From positions 1 to 33,206 of the forward strand of contig NZ_CDBY01000013.1 in NCBI RefSeq assembly GCF_000820125.1: DNA of 33,206 nucleotides, read 5' to 3'. The position numbers and the translations under genes are program-made. Below are positions 1 through 10,392 of this stretch, piece by piece (position 1 is the stretch's first letter; each line of letters opens with the position of its first letter). The notes beneath the pieces were generated by a model. It searched no databases. It had not been told where the DNA came from and was given only the letters and a program-made list of their open reading frames with translations. The DNA is from Aeromonas simiae. GTDB lineage: Bacteria > Pseudomonadota > Gammaproteobacteria > Enterobacterales > Aeromonadaceae.

Positions 1-43
1 AATTACCAGCCAGCCGCAGGCGCGGGGGCAAACAAAGTTTCGT

Positions 44-119
<76 letters not shown>

Positions 120-129
120 CGAAATCCCA

Positions 130-205
130 GGTCGCTTAGCTCAGCTGGGAGAGCACCTCCCTTACAAGGAGGGGGTCACTGGTTCGAGCCCAGTAGCGAC
201 CACCA
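130..205 (+). tRNA. tRNA-Val (anticodon TAC)
   Basis: A 76-nt cloverleaf with encoded CCA. The acceptor pairs GGTCGCT with AGCGACC. The anticodon stem CCTCC/GGAGG carries loop CTTACAA, so the anticodon TAC is at 163-165. It lies 10 nt after the first tRNA-Lys, in one polycistronic tRNA transcript. Confidence 0.97.
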
Positions 206-219
206 TATTCCAAGCTAAC

Positions 220-295
220 GGGTCGTTAGCTCAGTCGGTAGAGCAGTTGACTTTTAATCAATTGGTCGCAGGTTCGAATCCTGCACGACCCACCA
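220..295 (+). tRNA. tRNA-Lys (anticodon TTT)
   Basis: A 76-nt cloverleaf with encoded CCA. Loop CTTTTAA gives anticodon TTT at 253-255. The Lys-Val-Lys order near nadA matches the E. coli lysT-valT-lysW cluster, which also lies next to nadA. This is the last tRNA before the terminator. Confidence 0.97.
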
Positions 296-300
296 TACCC

Positions 301-334
301 AAGGGCCTGCATCGCTGCAGGCCCTTTCTTTTTT
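301..334. terminator. Terminator of the tRNA cluster, shared with the convergent chemoreceptor gene
   Basis: Perfect 11-bp stem 301-311/316-326 with TCGC loop, followed by TCTTTTTT on the plus strand. The opposing coding sequence ends at 336, so the hairpin probably serves both directions. Confidence 0.9.
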
Positions 335-335
335 C

Positions 336-2441
336 TCATGTCTTCAGCCGCGATAGCTCATTGGCCAGCTGTGTTGAGCGCTCGACCAACAGCTTGCATC
401 CGAGTTCGTTGTGCTCCGATTGATGGGTCAGTTCGGCGGCGCTGTCACCGATGCGGCTCAGATTGCCGTTGATGGTCTCGCTGACCACGCTCTGCTGCTC
501 GGCCGCGGTGGCCACTTGGCTGATATGGTCATGAATGATCTGGATCTGGCCAACCACTTGCTCCATGGCGGTGACCGCCTGTTCCGTCTCGGCGACTGTG
601 CCCTGGGTCAGGGCGATGCCATCGTCCATCTGCTGGCGGCTGTGCTCGACATCATGATGTAACCCACTAATCAACTGGCCTATCTCATCGGTTGAGGCTC
701 TGGTGCGGCTGGCCAGGGTTCTCACCTCATCGGCCACCACCGCAAACCCGCGCCCCTGTTCGCCGGCCCGGGCGGCCTCGATGGCGGCATTGAGCGCCAG
801 CAGGTTAGTCTGCTCTGCGATCGCGCGGATCACCTCCAGGATCCGGCCAATGTCGCCGCTGCGTCCCGCGACCGTGTCGACCGCCTGGCTGGCCCTGTGG
901 ATGGTGTCGACCAACTGGTGGATCTCATGGCGAGCCCGCTGCATGGCATGGCGGGCCGTCCCTACCTGTGTGTTGGCCCGCTCAGATTCCCGGGCCGCGC
1001 CTTCCGCATACTCGGCCACATTGGCGGCCGTGGTGCTCATCTGATGTACCGCACTGACCACGTTGTCGAGTTCACCGTGCTGCTCTTGCAGCGCCGAGCG
1101 CATCCGGGTGGTGCGCTCTTCAATGGCATGGGCATGAAGCGCGACCTGTTCGCCAATCTGCTTACTGGTTTGCACCATGGTGCGCAATTTGGTGATGAAC
1201 TCGTTGAGATACTTGCCCAGCGCGATCAGCTCGGCATGGGTGTCGACCTGCAACCGTTGCGTCAGATCCCCCTCACTGCTGGCCAGTTGCGCCATGTGGC
1301 GGCGGATTTGGGTGAGGGGGGCCGTGATGGAGCCCACGAATAACCACAGCAGCAGCAGAGCGCCCGCAGTGACCAGCATGATGACCAGCAGCTGGCTCGT
1401 CAGTGTCTCCTGCATGCGCTGCTGCAGGGCCTCGCTTATCTGGGTGACTTGCGCCAGCGCGACGGACTTGGGGACGCTGACTATCAGCCACCACGAGTTA
1501 TCTTCCTGCGGTGTGTGGATGGGCAGTTGCAGCCGGAAGTGCTCTTCGGTATCGCTGCCTGGGCCGGTCGGGAGTGTGAGCCCGACCTCTTGCAAGGGGC
1601 GCCCCAGCTTGTTGGCAAAGCGATTGCTGCCGATGATGAGGCCGAGATGGCTAGCGAGGGTCACATCGGCGCGCCCGTCATAGAGGCGCTTACCCAGCTC
1701 GTCGGCCAGGCGCTGCAACAGGGGAAGGTTCACGTCTGTCCCTGCCACCCCGACCACCTTGCCGGAGCGCAGCAGCGGGGTGGTCAGGCTGGTCATCAGC
1801 ATTTGCTTGCCCGGAGCTATCTCAAATGGGTAGGGCTCGCTCACACAGGTTTGATGCCGCTCACGTGGGCAGAGGTACCACTCGCCATTGCGTACCCCAA
1901 ACTCGTTGCGGGTCGTGTCATATTTGGCGGCGCTGGCGGCGGCATCGATGCCGGGGCGGGTAATCTCTCCTTTTTCATCCCGGGTGAAATAGATCTCCAG
2001 TGTGCCCTTGCCGATGACCGAGTGGCTGGCGCCCGCCTGCCACTGGGCATCCTGGCCATCGAAGCCATCAGGCTCGAATTGGGCGTAAAGTGAGCTGACG
2101 CCATCGGCGGGGGCAAGGCGATCGCGCAGGAGATCCTCTGTCTGCTCGCGTGTCAGGGGCGCCTGCGATCGCATCATGCTGCCTTCGAGTTGCGCCCGGA
2201 TACCGAGCGGGATCTGACTGGCCTGTGCCAGGGTGGCCTCAATCTGCTGCACATATCCCTGAGCCTGATGATGCAGGCTCTCCTGCACGCTCTGCTCCAT
2301 CGCCTGGCGGGTTTGGCCTACGATATCGAGCCGGCTCTGCTCCAGCGAGTGGCGCAGCAGCAGTGTGATGATGAGCCCGCTGAGCAGGAACAGGGCGGTG
2401 GTCAGGATCAGTAGTTTGATCTTGAGGGGGTATTGTTTCAT
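336..2441 (-). CDS. Methyl-accepting chemotaxis protein, dCache type
   Basis: Inner-membrane chemoreceptor of 701 residues that would signal to CheA/CheW. TM1 lies at about 10-29 and a large periplasmic sensor at about 35-345, with a dCache-like GTDVN motif near 234 and a possible Cys191/Cys199 pair. TM2 is at about 349-370, HAMP at about 370-422, then a coiled-coil signalling domain. The conserved hairpin tip ([20 protein letters not shown]) starts near 542. No C-terminal NWETF-type pentapeptide is present, so CheR/CheB tethering is not expected. The start is preceded by AAGGAT about 7 nt upstream. The gene sits between the tRNA cluster and nadA, which are adjacent in E. coli, so it looks like an insertion into an older neighbourhood. 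The ligand cannot be read from the sequence; amino acids are common for this class. Confidence 0.95.
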   Translation of the reverse strand: MKQYPLKIKLLILTTALFLLSGLIITLLLRHSLEQSRLDIVGQTRQAMEQSVQESLHHQAQGYVQQIEATLAQASQIPLGIRAQLEGSMMRSQAPLTREQTEDLLRDRLAPADGVSSLYAQFEPDGFDGQDAQWQAGASHSVIGKGTLEIYFTRDEKGEITRPGIDAAASAAKYDTTRNEFGVRNGEWYLCPRERHQTCVSEPYPFEIAPGKQMLMTSLTTPLLRSGKVVGVAGTDVNLPLLQRLADELGKRLYDGRADVTLASHLGLIIGSNRFANKLGRPLQEVGLTLPTGPGSDTEEHFRLQLPIHTPQEDNSWWLIVSVPKSVALAQVTQISEALQQRMQETLTSQLLVIMLVTAGALLLLWLFVGSITAPLTQIRRHMAQLASSEGDLTQRLQVDTHAELIALGKYLNEFITKLRTMVQTSKQIGEQVALHAHAIEERTTRMRSALQEQHGELDNVVSAVHQMSTTAANVAEYAEGAARESERANTQVGTARHAMQRARHEIHQLVDTIHRASQAVDTVAGRSGDIGRILEVIRAIAEQTNLLALNAAIEAARAGEQGRGFAVVADEVRTLASRTRASTDEIGQLISGLHHDVEHSRQQMDDGIALTQGTVAETEQAVTAMEQVVGQIQIIHDHISQVATAAEQQSVVSETINGNLSRIGDSAAELTHQSEHNELGCKLLVERSTQLANELSRLKT

Positions 2442-2486
2442 GGGGGCATCCTTGCGTCGCTTCCTGGCATGGGAGGAGTATAAGCG

Positions 2487-2502
2487 AGCATTTCACGTGC
2501 CA
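2487..2502 (-). promoter_or_regulatory. Sigma-54-like -24/-12 promoter for the chemoreceptor gene
   Basis: On the minus strand TGGCACG (plus 496-502 of the 2 kb block, i.e. 2496-2502) is followed by TGAA and ATGC, keeping the invariant GG-N10-GC spacing of RpoN promoters. The -12 box has one mismatch (ATGC for TTGC). It lies about 45 nt before the start codon. A sigma-70-like TATACT at 2477-2482 is an alternative. Confidence 0.45.
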
Positions 2503-2535
2503 TCTTTTGGTGCTGGGATTACCCGTGCTGGGGGG

Positions 2536-2541
2536 TATAAT
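2536..2541 (+). promoter_or_regulatory. nadA -10 box (TATAAT)
   Basis: A perfect TATAAT lies 33 nt before the nadA start. I see no good -35 at normal spacing; TTGGTG at 2507-2512 is too far away. Transcription would begin near 2548 and give a leader of about 27 nt. Confidence 0.6.
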
Positions 2542-2574
2542 GCGGGCCACGCGAAGCATGATGGAACTGCAGCA

Positions 2575-3636
2575 ATGAGCAATATTCCTGCCGCCGTGGA
2601 GATGGAGTACCCTTTCCCGGCCAAGCCTGTGCCCCTGAGCGCCGCAGAGCGCGCGCGGTTGACCGCCGAGATCAAGGCACTGCTGAATGAACGTGGCGCT
2701 GTTCTGGTGGCCCACTACTATACGGACCCTGAAATTCAGGCTCTGGCCGAAGCGACCGGCGGTTTTGTCGGTGACTCACTCGAGATGGCCCGTTTTGGCA
2801 AGGAGCACCCGGCTCAGACTCTGGTGGTCGCCGGTGTCCGTTTCATGGGGGAGACCTCCAAGATCTTAAGTCCTGAAAAGCAGGTGCTGATGCCGACCCT
2901 GGAGGCGGAGTGCTCGCTGGATCTCGGTTGCCCCGCGGATACCTTCACCGAGTTCTGTGATGCCCACCCGGATCATGTGGTGGTGGTCTATGCCAATACC
3001 TCGGCGGCGGTGAAGGCTCGGGCCGACTGGGTGGTGACCTCCAGCATTGCGCTGGAGATCGTCGAGCACCTCGATAGTCAGGGCCACAAGATCATCTGGG
3101 CTCCGGACAGACACCTCGGTGCCTACATCGAGAAGAAGACCGGTGCACAGATGCTGCGCTGGCAGGGGCACTGCATCGTCCACGATGAGTTCAAGTCCAA
3201 GGCGCTGCGTGAACTCAAGATACAGAATCCGGATGCGGCCGTGCTGGTGCATCCCGAATCTCCTGCCTCGGTGATTGAGCTGGCCGATGCGGTCGGCTCG
3301 ACCAGCCAGCTCATCAAAGCGGCGCAGACGCTACCGCACCAGAAGCTGATCGTGGCTACCGATCGCGGCATCTTCTACAAGATGCAGCAGGCGTGTCCTG
3401 ACAAGGAGATGGTCGAGGCGCCGACCGGTGGCGACGGTGCCACCTGCCGCAGTTGTGCCCACTGCCCCTGGATGGCGATGAATGGTCTGGTGGCGATCAA
3501 GTCGGCGCTGACCGAGGGGGCTGAGCACCACGCGATCCAGGTCGATCCGGCCTTGCGCGAGCGTGCCATGGTGCCGCTCAACCGCATGCTCGATTTTGCC
3601 GCCGAGCTGCGGCTCAAGACTCAGGGGAATGCCTGA
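2575..3636 (+). CDS. nadA: Quinolinate synthase NadA
   Basis: Condenses iminoaspartate with dihydroxyacetone phosphate to quinolinate in de novo NAD synthesis, using a [4Fe-4S] cluster. The product has 353 residues (E. coli 347). The three cluster ligands fall at Cys113, Cys200 and Cys297, the last within CRSCAHC (291-297), matching E. coli numbering exactly. The reading frame stays open further upstream, but the start at 2575 is preferred because the homologous N-terminus begins there ([10 protein letters not shown]), GGAA lies 8 nt upstream and the TATAAT box at 2536 would exclude earlier starts. A six-codon frame (MMELQQ, from 2558) ends in a TGA overlapping this ATG. The gene has its own terminator and appears monocistronic. 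Confidence 0.97.
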   Translation: MSNIPAAVEMEYPFPAKPVPLSAAERARLTAEIKALLNERGAVLVAHYYTDPEIQALAEATGGFVGDSLEMARFGKEHPAQTLVVAGVRFMGETSKILSPEKQVLMPTLEAECSLDLGCPADTFTEFCDAHPDHVVVVYANTSAAVKARADWVVTSSIALEIVEHLDSQGHKIIWAPDRHLGAYIEKKTGAQMLRWQGHCIVHDEFKSKALRELKIQNPDAAVLVHPESPASVIELADAVGSTSQLIKAAQTLPHQKLIVATDRGIFYKMQQACPDKEMVEAPTGGDGATCRSCAHCPWMAMNGLVAIKSALTEGAEHHAIQVDPALRERAMVPLNRMLDFAAELRLKTQGNA

Positions 3637-3646
3637 GCCAATAAGC

Positions 3647-3673
3647 AGAAAGGGCGCTGATGGCGCCCTTTCT
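3647..3673. terminator. Bidirectional terminator between nadA and yeaD
   Basis: Perfect 11-bp stem AGAAAGGGCGC/GCGCCCTTTCT with a 5-nt loop, between two convergent genes ending at 3636 and 3682. Confidence 0.85.
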
Positions 3674-3681
3674 CATGGTGG

Positions 3682-4545
3682 TCAAGCAATGACGGTTGAG
3701 AGGCTGTGCTCCTCATCCGGTGCAAGGGTGACACCAGCGTCAGCCGTGATGGCGGCCTCAACACAGAGCATGGTGCGATACCCCTCCGCACTCATATCGG
3801 CGATGGCTGCCGCCCCTTGCCAGGGGTTCCAGACCACCACGCTGTCATGGTTGCCTCCCATCACCTCGATCTGGCGCTCAGCGTCGCGGACTTTGACCAC
3901 GGCATCGGGGGCGGAATAGATCCGATCCATGGCCTGATCCAGATGCAACGGACCTTCCTGACGAGCCGACTGGTTGCTCAGCTTGTCAAAGTAAGGTTCG
4001 CCGAGGCCCACCACGCTGACTTGCTCCGGGCTGCCGATATGCAGATAGGTATGCAATGCCCCGTTGTAGGTGAGGGGCAAAGAGCCGGTGTTGCGGGTGG
4101 TAAGCACCAGTGAGAGTTCGGCGCCGACCAGGATGTCGAGCTCCAGCTCAAAGGCGTGATCCCACACGGCGCGGCTGGCGTCGTTGTCGCGCAGCGAGAG
4201 GTGGATGAGGGTGCCATCGGCGGCATCTGATACCCCGTCGAGCTGCCATGTGACCGTACGGGCGAAGCCGTGCGCGGGCTTGCCGGCACCAACCCGTGCA
4301 GGGGCCGGCCCAAACCAGGGCCAACAGAGGGGAATGCCACCGCGGATCGACTTGCTGCCATCCAGCACGGCACATTCGCTCAGCCACAGCAGCGGTGCCT
4401 CGCCATGACGGCGATAGGTCAACACATGGGCGCCAAACAGGCTGACTTCACACTCGGCAAAGTCGTTAGAGACCTTGATCAGGGGCAGACCACCCGACGT
4501 CTGGGTCAGGATGGCATGCCGGGTCAGGGAACGTTCGGTGGACAT
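3682..4545 (-). CDS. yeaD: D-hexose-6-phosphate mutarotase (YeaD family)
   Basis: Aldose-1-epimerase-like cytoplasmic enzyme of 287 residues that interconverts alpha and beta anomers of hexose 6-phosphates. Visible family features are GGIPLCWPWFGP near 70-80, a histidine in AHGFAR (about 92), a histidine in ALHTYL (about 164) and the catalytic glutamate in CVEAA near the C-terminus. AAGGTGA lies about 6 nt before the ATG. It follows gapA on the same strand, as in E. coli, but a strong hairpin with a U-tract separates them, so yeaD is probably reached by read-through or has its own weak promoter. Pairing with GAPDH fits a role in keeping sugar phosphates in the reactive anomeric form for glycolysis. 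Confidence 0.93.
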   Translation of the reverse strand: MSTERSLTRHAILTQTSGGLPLIKVSNDFAECEVSLFGAHVLTYRRHGEAPLLWLSECAVLDGSKSIRGGIPLCWPWFGPAPARVGAGKPAHGFARTVTWQLDGVSDAADGTLIHLSLRDNDASRAVWDHAFELELDILVGAELSLVLTTRNTGSLPLTYNGALHTYLHIGSPEQVSVVGLGEPYFDKLSNQSARQEGPLHLDQAMDRIYSAPDAVVKVRDAERQIEVMGGNHDSVVVWNPWQGAAAIADMSAEGYRTMLCVEAAITADAGVTLAPDEEHSLSTVIA

Positions 4546-4564
4546 GAGATCACCTTTCCTAGTA

Positions 4565-4594
4565 AAAACAAAGAGGCGGCCAATGGCCGCCTCT
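4565..4594 (-). terminator. Terminator/attenuator between gapA and yeaD
   Basis: Stem GAGGCGGCC (573-581 of the block, i.e. 4573-4581) pairs with GGCCGCCTC (4585-4593) around a 3-nt loop. Read on the minus strand it is followed by TTTGTTTTTA, a good U-tract. It would reduce yeaD expression relative to gapA. Confidence 0.85.
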
Positions 4595-4618
4595 CTTTAT
4601 AGCGCGTTACAGCCCCAA

Positions 4619-5620
<1,002 letters not shown>

Positions 5621-5653
5621 TTACCCAACTTGTAAGTAGTCAAAGAAAATCCG

Positions 5654-5687
5654 CTAGTAAATTTACTAGAACTCCCCCTGTAGTCAA
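5654..5687 (-). promoter_or_regulatory. gapA promoter with a 16-bp palindrome on the -10
   Basis: On the minus strand TTGACT (5682-5687) is followed by 16 bp and TAAATT (5660-5665). The -10 lies inside the perfect palindrome CTAGTAAATTTACTAG (5654-5669), the placement expected of a repressor operator. The 322-bp gapA-malQ interval (5615-5936) holds this promoter, the malQ promoter and no gene. Confidence 0.65.
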
Positions 5688-5788
5688 CCTGGATCGAGCC
5701 CGAAATTGCGCTAAGTCATGAAAAAGTGTGAAATTTATTTTCCATTTATGTAACAAAAGCGCACTTCTATCCTGTAACCGATCGACAA

Positions 5789-5834
5789 TACTGCCTACTA
5801 GGTCACACAAACAAAACGGGCAGATATGTAAAAT
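5789..5834 (+). promoter_or_regulatory. Candidate CRP-dependent malQ promoter
   Basis: TAAAAT at 5829-5834 would serve as -10 with a start near 5841. No -35 is visible. Instead a CRP-like site TGCCT-ACTAGG-TCACA (5792-5807) is centred about 41.5 bp upstream of that start, the class II position. The right half-site is perfect and the left half is poor (2 of 5). No clear MalT boxes were seen. Confidence 0.4.
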
Positions 5835-5936
5835 AGTGCACAGGTTAAGATGGCGCTCATTGCCCCAAACCAAACCAATAAAAACAACACATATCTACGT
5901 TTCATTAGTAAGAATCCACAGCGGGAATTCTCCACT

Positions 5937-8126
5937 ATGACCACCCTGATCGAACAGCTGGCTACTGCTAAGGGTATTGCCAGCGAATATGTTGATGCCT
6001 GGGGCAATCCAGCCCTGGTATCGGAAGAGAGTAAAGCCGCCATGCTGGGCGCCATGGGTTATCGCGTCGATGATGAAGCGGCCCTGAGAGCCCAGTTGGA
6101 GGAAGAGCACAAACTGCACTGGCTGCGTCCGTTGGATCCGGTCATGGTGCTGCGTACCAACGAGTCACTGACTCTGGAAGTGCGTCTGCCCATCGATCTG
6201 GCCAATGAATCGCTGAGCTGGACGCTGCGCTTGGAAGAGGGTGGCGAACAGAGCGGCAGCTTCACCCCGGTCGAAGGGGAGCTGGTCGGTGTTGCCGAGC
6301 TCGGCGATCTGGAGTTCCAGGCCTACCGCGTGACTCTGGCGGCGACCCCGAGCATGGGTTACCACCAGCTGGTGTTGTGTGAGCCGGGCGATGCCGAGCC
6401 ACTCGGTGAGATGCGTCTGATTGTGGCGCCCAAGTCCTGCTACAAGCAGCCTGCCATTGCCAATGGCCGCAAAGTATGGGGCCCGAGTGTTCAGCTTTAC
6501 TGCCTGCGCAGCCGCCACAACTGGGGGATCGGTGATTTCAGCGATCTGGCCCAACTGGTGGAGAAGGTGGCCGATTGGGGTGCCCATTTTGTTGGCCTCA
6601 ACCCCATCCACGCCCTCTATCCGGCCAACCCCGAGAGCGCCAGTCCTTATAGCCCCTCTTCCCGTCGCTGGTTGAATCTGGCTTACATCAATGTTGAGGC
6701 GGTGCCCGAATTCCAGGCCAATGCCGCCCTCAAGGCCGAGGTTGCTGCGCCGGCGTTCCAGCAGATGCTCAGCGCCCTGCGTGCCAAGGAGTATGTGGAT
6801 TACACCGGCGTGATGAGCGCCAAGATGATGATGCTGCGCAAGGTCTTTGAGCAGGCCAAGTTCGATGCCAAGCGTCGCGCTGCATTGGATGCGTTTGTGG
6901 CTGAAGGGGGCGACAGCCTGCGTCAGCAAGCGGCCTTTGATGCGATTCAGGCCTGCCTCTATGCCGAGGGGCAAAACGCTTGGGGCTGGCCGGTATGGCC
7001 AGAGGCACTCAAGGATTACCACACCCCCGAGGTGGAGGCATGGATCGCAGCCCATCAGCAGGATGTGGATTTCTTCCTTTATCTGCAATTCGTGGCTGAT
7101 GAGCAGCTGGCGGTGGCCGATGCCCGCGCCAAGGCGTCGGGCATGGTGATGGGGCTCTATCGTGACCTCGCGGTCGGGGTTTCCGAAGGTTCTACCGAGA
7201 TTTGGGCTAACCGCGATCTGTATTGTCCGAAAGCTTCTGTTGGGGCTCCGCCTGATATTCTGGGTCCGCTTGGCCAGAACTGGGGTCTGCCGCCGATGAA
7301 TCCGGGCAAGCTGTTCGATGCGGCCTACCAGCCGATGGTCGATCTGTTCCGCTCCAACATGCGCTCTTGCGGCGCGCTGCGGATTGACCACGTGATGGCC
7401 TTGCTGCGTCTGTGGTGGGTACCGCCTGGAGAGTCCGCTGCCAAGGGAGCCTACATCTATTATCCGGTGAACGACCTGCTGGGCATTCTGGCCCTCGAGT
7501 CGCACCGCAACCAGTGCCTCATCATCGGTGAGGATCTGGGGACGGTACCGGAGGGGATCGATGTCACCCTCAAGGAGAACGGCGTTCACTCCTACAAGGT
7601 GTTCTTCTTCGAGCGTTCGAAGGACGATGGCGGCTTTATTTCTCCGGCTCACTACGCGGAGCAGGCCATGTCGGCCCTGACCACTCACGATATGCCGACC
7701 CTGGCGGGCTTCTGGCACTGTGATGATCTGGCGCTCGGCAAGCAGCTCGGGCTTTATCCGGATGAAGAGGTGCTGGCGCGTCTCTACGCCGATCGCCATG
7801 AGGCCAAGCAGCGCATACTGGATAGTTTGCATGCGCACCATGTCGTTTCTGACTCTGTCAGTCGTGACGTCAATTGGGTCGGCATGAACACCGAGCTGAA
7901 CCACGGCATGCAAATCCATATGTCGCGCGGTAACTGTGCCCTGTTCAGCACCCAGCTGGAAGACTGGCTGGAGATGGACAAGCCGGTCAACGTACCGGGT
8001 ACCAGCTATGAATACCCGAACTGGCGCCGCAAGCTCTCCCGCGATCTGGAAGAGCTGTTCGCCGACGAGGGGCTCAAGGCTTTGGCGCACGGTATGAGCC
8101 GTGCCCGTGATGAGGCTGGGCATTGA
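5937..8126 (+). CDS. malQ: 4-alpha-glucanotransferase (amylomaltase) MalQ
   Basis: GH77 enzyme of 729 residues (E. coli 694) that transfers maltosyl and longer units between maltodextrins, releasing glucose. The catalytic set is visible: nucleophile Asp484 in LRIDHVMALLRLWW, acid/base Glu532 in IIGEDLGTVP, and Asp585 in THDMPTLAGFW. An N-terminal extension of about 180 residues, as in the E. coli enzyme, precedes the barrel. The frame is open from 5850, but 5937 is chosen because MTTLIEQLATAKGIASEYV aligns with the E. coli N-terminus and GGGAA lies upstream. It heads a malQ-glgB-glgX cluster, tying maltodextrin processing to glycogen branching and debranching. Confidence 0.96.
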   Translation: MTTLIEQLATAKGIASEYVDAWGNPALVSEESKAAMLGAMGYRVDDEAALRAQLEEEHKLHWLRPLDPVMVLRTNESLTLEVRLPIDLANESLSWTLRLEEGGEQSGSFTPVEGELVGVAELGDLEFQAYRVTLAATPSMGYHQLVLCEPGDAEPLGEMRLIVAPKSCYKQPAIANGRKVWGPSVQLYCLRSRHNWGIGDFSDLAQLVEKVADWGAHFVGLNPIHALYPANPESASPYSPSSRRWLNLAYINVEAVPEFQANAALKAEVAAPAFQQMLSALRAKEYVDYTGVMSAKMMMLRKVFEQAKFDAKRRAALDAFVAEGGDSLRQQAAFDAIQACLYAEGQNAWGWPVWPEALKDYHTPEVEAWIAAHQQDVDFFLYLQFVADEQLAVADARAKASGMVMGLYRDLAVGVSEGSTEIWANRDLYCPKASVGAPPDILGPLGQNWGLPPMNPGKLFDAAYQPMVDLFRSNMRSCGALRIDHVMALLRLWWVPPGESAAKGAYIYYPVNDLLGILALESHRNQCLIIGEDLGTVPEGIDVTLKENGVHSYKVFFFERSKDDGGFISPAHYAEQAMSALTTHDMPTLAGFWHCDDLALGKQLGLYPDEEVLARLYADRHEAKQRILDSLHAHHVVSDSVSRDVNWVGMNTELNHGMQIHMSRGNCALFSTQLEDWLEMDKPVNVPGTSYEYPNWRRKLSRDLEELFADEGLKALAHGMSRARDEAGH

Positions 8127-8157
8127 TCGCCTGGCCTTGCACTCTTTTGCAATCAGC

Positions 8158-8183
8158 GCCATCCCAGCTCAGGCTGGGATGGC
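8158..8183 (+). other. Intergenic hairpin between malQ and glgB
   Basis: Perfect 11-bp stem GCCATCCCAGC/GCTGGGATGGC with TCAG loop and no following U-run. It is more likely an mRNA-stabilising or processing hairpin than a full terminator, since glgB follows 25 nt later without an obvious promoter. Confidence 0.6.
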
Positions 8184-8208
8184 GGCTTCGTCATGAAAGG
8201 AAATCTCA

Positions 8209-10392
8209 ATGCTTGTTGAACGTCTGGCCAGTGCCTCGTGTTCCCACCCCTTTTCTGCTCTCGGGCTGATGCCCAATCCGGAGGGACCCGGTCTCAGGCT
8301 GACGGTCTGGTTGCCTGACGCGCTCGAGGTTAGGGTTAAAGATCTCAAGTCAGGCAAGTGGGTTGCAACGCTGACCCAGTGCACCACTCCAGGTTTATTT
8401 GAAACTGTTTTCACCCGCCGCAAGAATCCCTTCCCCTACCTGCTTCAGGTCCAGTACGGCGATGATGTCGTGACCGAGCTGCTCGACCCCTACCAGTTCC
8501 CATCCGCAGCCTTTGCCGGGTTGAGCGAATTGACCCAAAGACCGGAAAACCTCTACCACACCCTGGGTGCCCAGCTGCATCAGGAAGAGGTGGCCGGCCA
8601 GCAGGTAGCGGGGGTCCGTTTTGCGGTCTATGCCCCGAGTGCCACCGCGGTGAGCCTCATCGGCGATTTCAACTTCTGGGATGGCCGTCGTCACCCGATG
8701 GAGCGCACTCTGTGCGGTCACTGGGTGCTGTTTGTGCCCGGCCTCAAGGCCGGTGATCGTTACAAGTTCGAGATCAAAGATCCGGCCGGCCACTGCCTGC
8801 CCCACAAGAGCGATCCGGTGGGCTTTTACAGCGAGCAGTATCCTTCGTTCGCCTCGGTCGTCTATGACCACAGCCAATACCAGTGGCAGGATGCCGACTG
8901 GCAACTGAGCCAGCGCAACGATAAGCGCGAGCAGCCGCTCTCCATCTATGAGCTGCATGTCGGCTCATGGCGCCGCCATGCGAACGGTGACAGCCTGAGC
9001 TGGCGTGAGCTGGCACTCGAGCTGGTCGATTATGTCCGGGACATGGGATACACCCACATCGAGCTGCTGCCGGTTTCCGAGCACCCCTTCAGCGGCTCCT
9101 GGGGTTATCAGCCGACCGGCATGTTTGCCCCGACCAGCCGTTACGGCAGTGCCGATGACTTCAAGTTCTTCGTCGATTGCTGTCACCAGGCTGGCATCGG
9201 CGTCATCCTCGACTGGGTGCCCGCCCACTTCCCCTCCGATGCTCACGGTCTGGCCCGTTTTGACGGCACGCCGCTTTATGAGTACGAAGATCCACGCCGT
9301 GGCTGGCACCCGGACTGGAACTCCTACATCTATGATTTTGGTCGCGACACGGTGCGCCAATTCCTGGTGGCCAGCGCCCTCTACTGGGTCGACAAGTTCC
9401 ACATCGATGGCCTGCGGGTCGATGCGGTGGCCTCCATGCTCTATCTCGACTACTCGCGCAACAGTGGCGAGTGGGTGCCGAACGTCGACGGCGGCAACCA
9501 TAACTACGAGGCGATCAGCCTGCTCAAGTGGGTCAACGAAGAGGTGTACGGCAAGTATCCCCACGCCATGACCATTGCCGAGGAGTCGACCGCCTTCCCC
9601 GGTGTCTCCCGTCCCACCTTCCTCGGCGGTCTCGGCTTTGGCTTCAAGTGGAATATGGGGTGGATGCACGACTCCCTGAGCTACATGCAAAAGGAGCCGG
9701 TACACCGCCGTTATCACCACAACGAGATGACCTTCTCGATGGTGTATCACTACGACGAGAACTTCATCTTGTCGCTCTCCCACGACGAAGTGGTGCACGG
9801 CAAACACTCCCTGCTTTACAAGATGCCGGGGGATGAGTGGCAACAGGCGGCCAACTTGCGCGCCTACATGGGCTACATGTATGCCCATCCGGGCAAGAAG
9901 CTCAATTTCATGGGAACCGAGCTGGCCCAGAGCAGTGAGTGGAACCACGACAGCCAGCTGGCATGGCACCTGCTTAACTATCCCAAGCATGCTGGCCAGC
10001 AGCGCCTGATCCGCGATCTCAACCACCTCTATACCCGCGAAAGCGCCCTCTATCGGGCTGACTACGAGCAGGGTGGGTTCCGTTGGCTCGATCATCAGGA
10101 TGCGGACAATGGCATCTTCGCCATGCTGCGCAGCGATCCCCAAAGTGGCAGCCAGGTGGCCGTCGCCGCCAGCTTCACGCCGGTGCCGCGGCTTGGCTAT
10201 CGGCTCGGCGTCCCCCATGCAGGGCGCTGGAAGGTGGCACTCAACACGGATAGCGAGTTTTACTGGGGCAGCAACTATGACGTGGGGGGCACCCATTTTG
10301 AGGCCGAGCCCACTCCCTGGCAGGGAATGGACTATTCTATCGTGCTCAACTTACCGCCGCTGGCGACGCTTTTCATCGTACAGGAGTCCTGA
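8209..10392 (+). CDS. glgB: 1,4-alpha-glucan (glycogen) branching enzyme GlgB
   Basis: GH13 enzyme of 727 residues (E. coli 728) that makes alpha-1,6 branches in glycogen. An N-terminal carbohydrate-binding region (about 1-220, with [20 protein letters not shown] of the CBM48 type) precedes the barrel. Nucleophile Asp405 ([17 protein letters not shown]), acid/base Glu458 (IAEEST) and Asp526 (SHDEVVHGK) have the same numbers as in E. coli. AAAGGAAA lies about 6 nt before the ATG. Its stop codon overlaps the glgX start by one base. Confidence 0.97.
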   Translation: MLVERLASASCSHPFSALGLMPNPEGPGLRLTVWLPDALEVRVKDLKSGKWVATLTQCTTPGLFETVFTRRKNPFPYLLQVQYGDDVVTELLDPYQFPSAAFAGLSELTQRPENLYHTLGAQLHQEEVAGQQVAGVRFAVYAPSATAVSLIGDFNFWDGRRHPMERTLCGHWVLFVPGLKAGDRYKFEIKDPAGHCLPHKSDPVGFYSEQYPSFASVVYDHSQYQWQDADWQLSQRNDKREQPLSIYELHVGSWRRHANGDSLSWRELALELVDYVRDMGYTHIELLPVSEHPFSGSWGYQPTGMFAPTSRYGSADDFKFFVDCCHQAGIGVILDWVPAHFPSDAHGLARFDGTPLYEYEDPRRGWHPDWNSYIYDFGRDTVRQFLVASALYWVDKFHIDGLRVDAVASMLYLDYSRNSGEWVPNVDGGNHNYEAISLLKWVNEEVYGKYPHAMTIAEESTAFPGVSRPTFLGGLGFGFKWNMGWMHDSLSYMQKEPVHRRYHHNEMTFSMVYHYDENFILSLSHDEVVHGKHSLLYKMPGDEWQQAANLRAYMGYMYAHPGKKLNFMGTELAQSSEWNHDSQLAWHLLNYPKHAGQQRLIRDLNHLYTRESALYRADYEQGGFRWLDHQDADNGIFAMLRSDPQSGSQVAVAASFTPVPRLGYRLGVPHAGRWKVALNTDSEFYWGSNYDVGGTHFEAEPTPWQGMDYSIVLNLPPLATLFIVQES

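Noticed and set aside
5671-5680. CTCCCC block resembling a reversed MalT box in the gapA-malQ interval
   Set aside because: Only one copy and an incomplete match; MalT promoters need several boxes. It lies in the spacer of the gapA promoter.
6165-8162. Long open frame (665 codons) on the minus strand opposite malQ
   Set aside because: It is the antisense shadow of a high-GC gene with an intact GH77 active site; no family motif is visible in it.
8965-10296. Open frame of 443 codons opposite glgB
   Set aside because: Antisense shadow of glgB with no recognisable domain.
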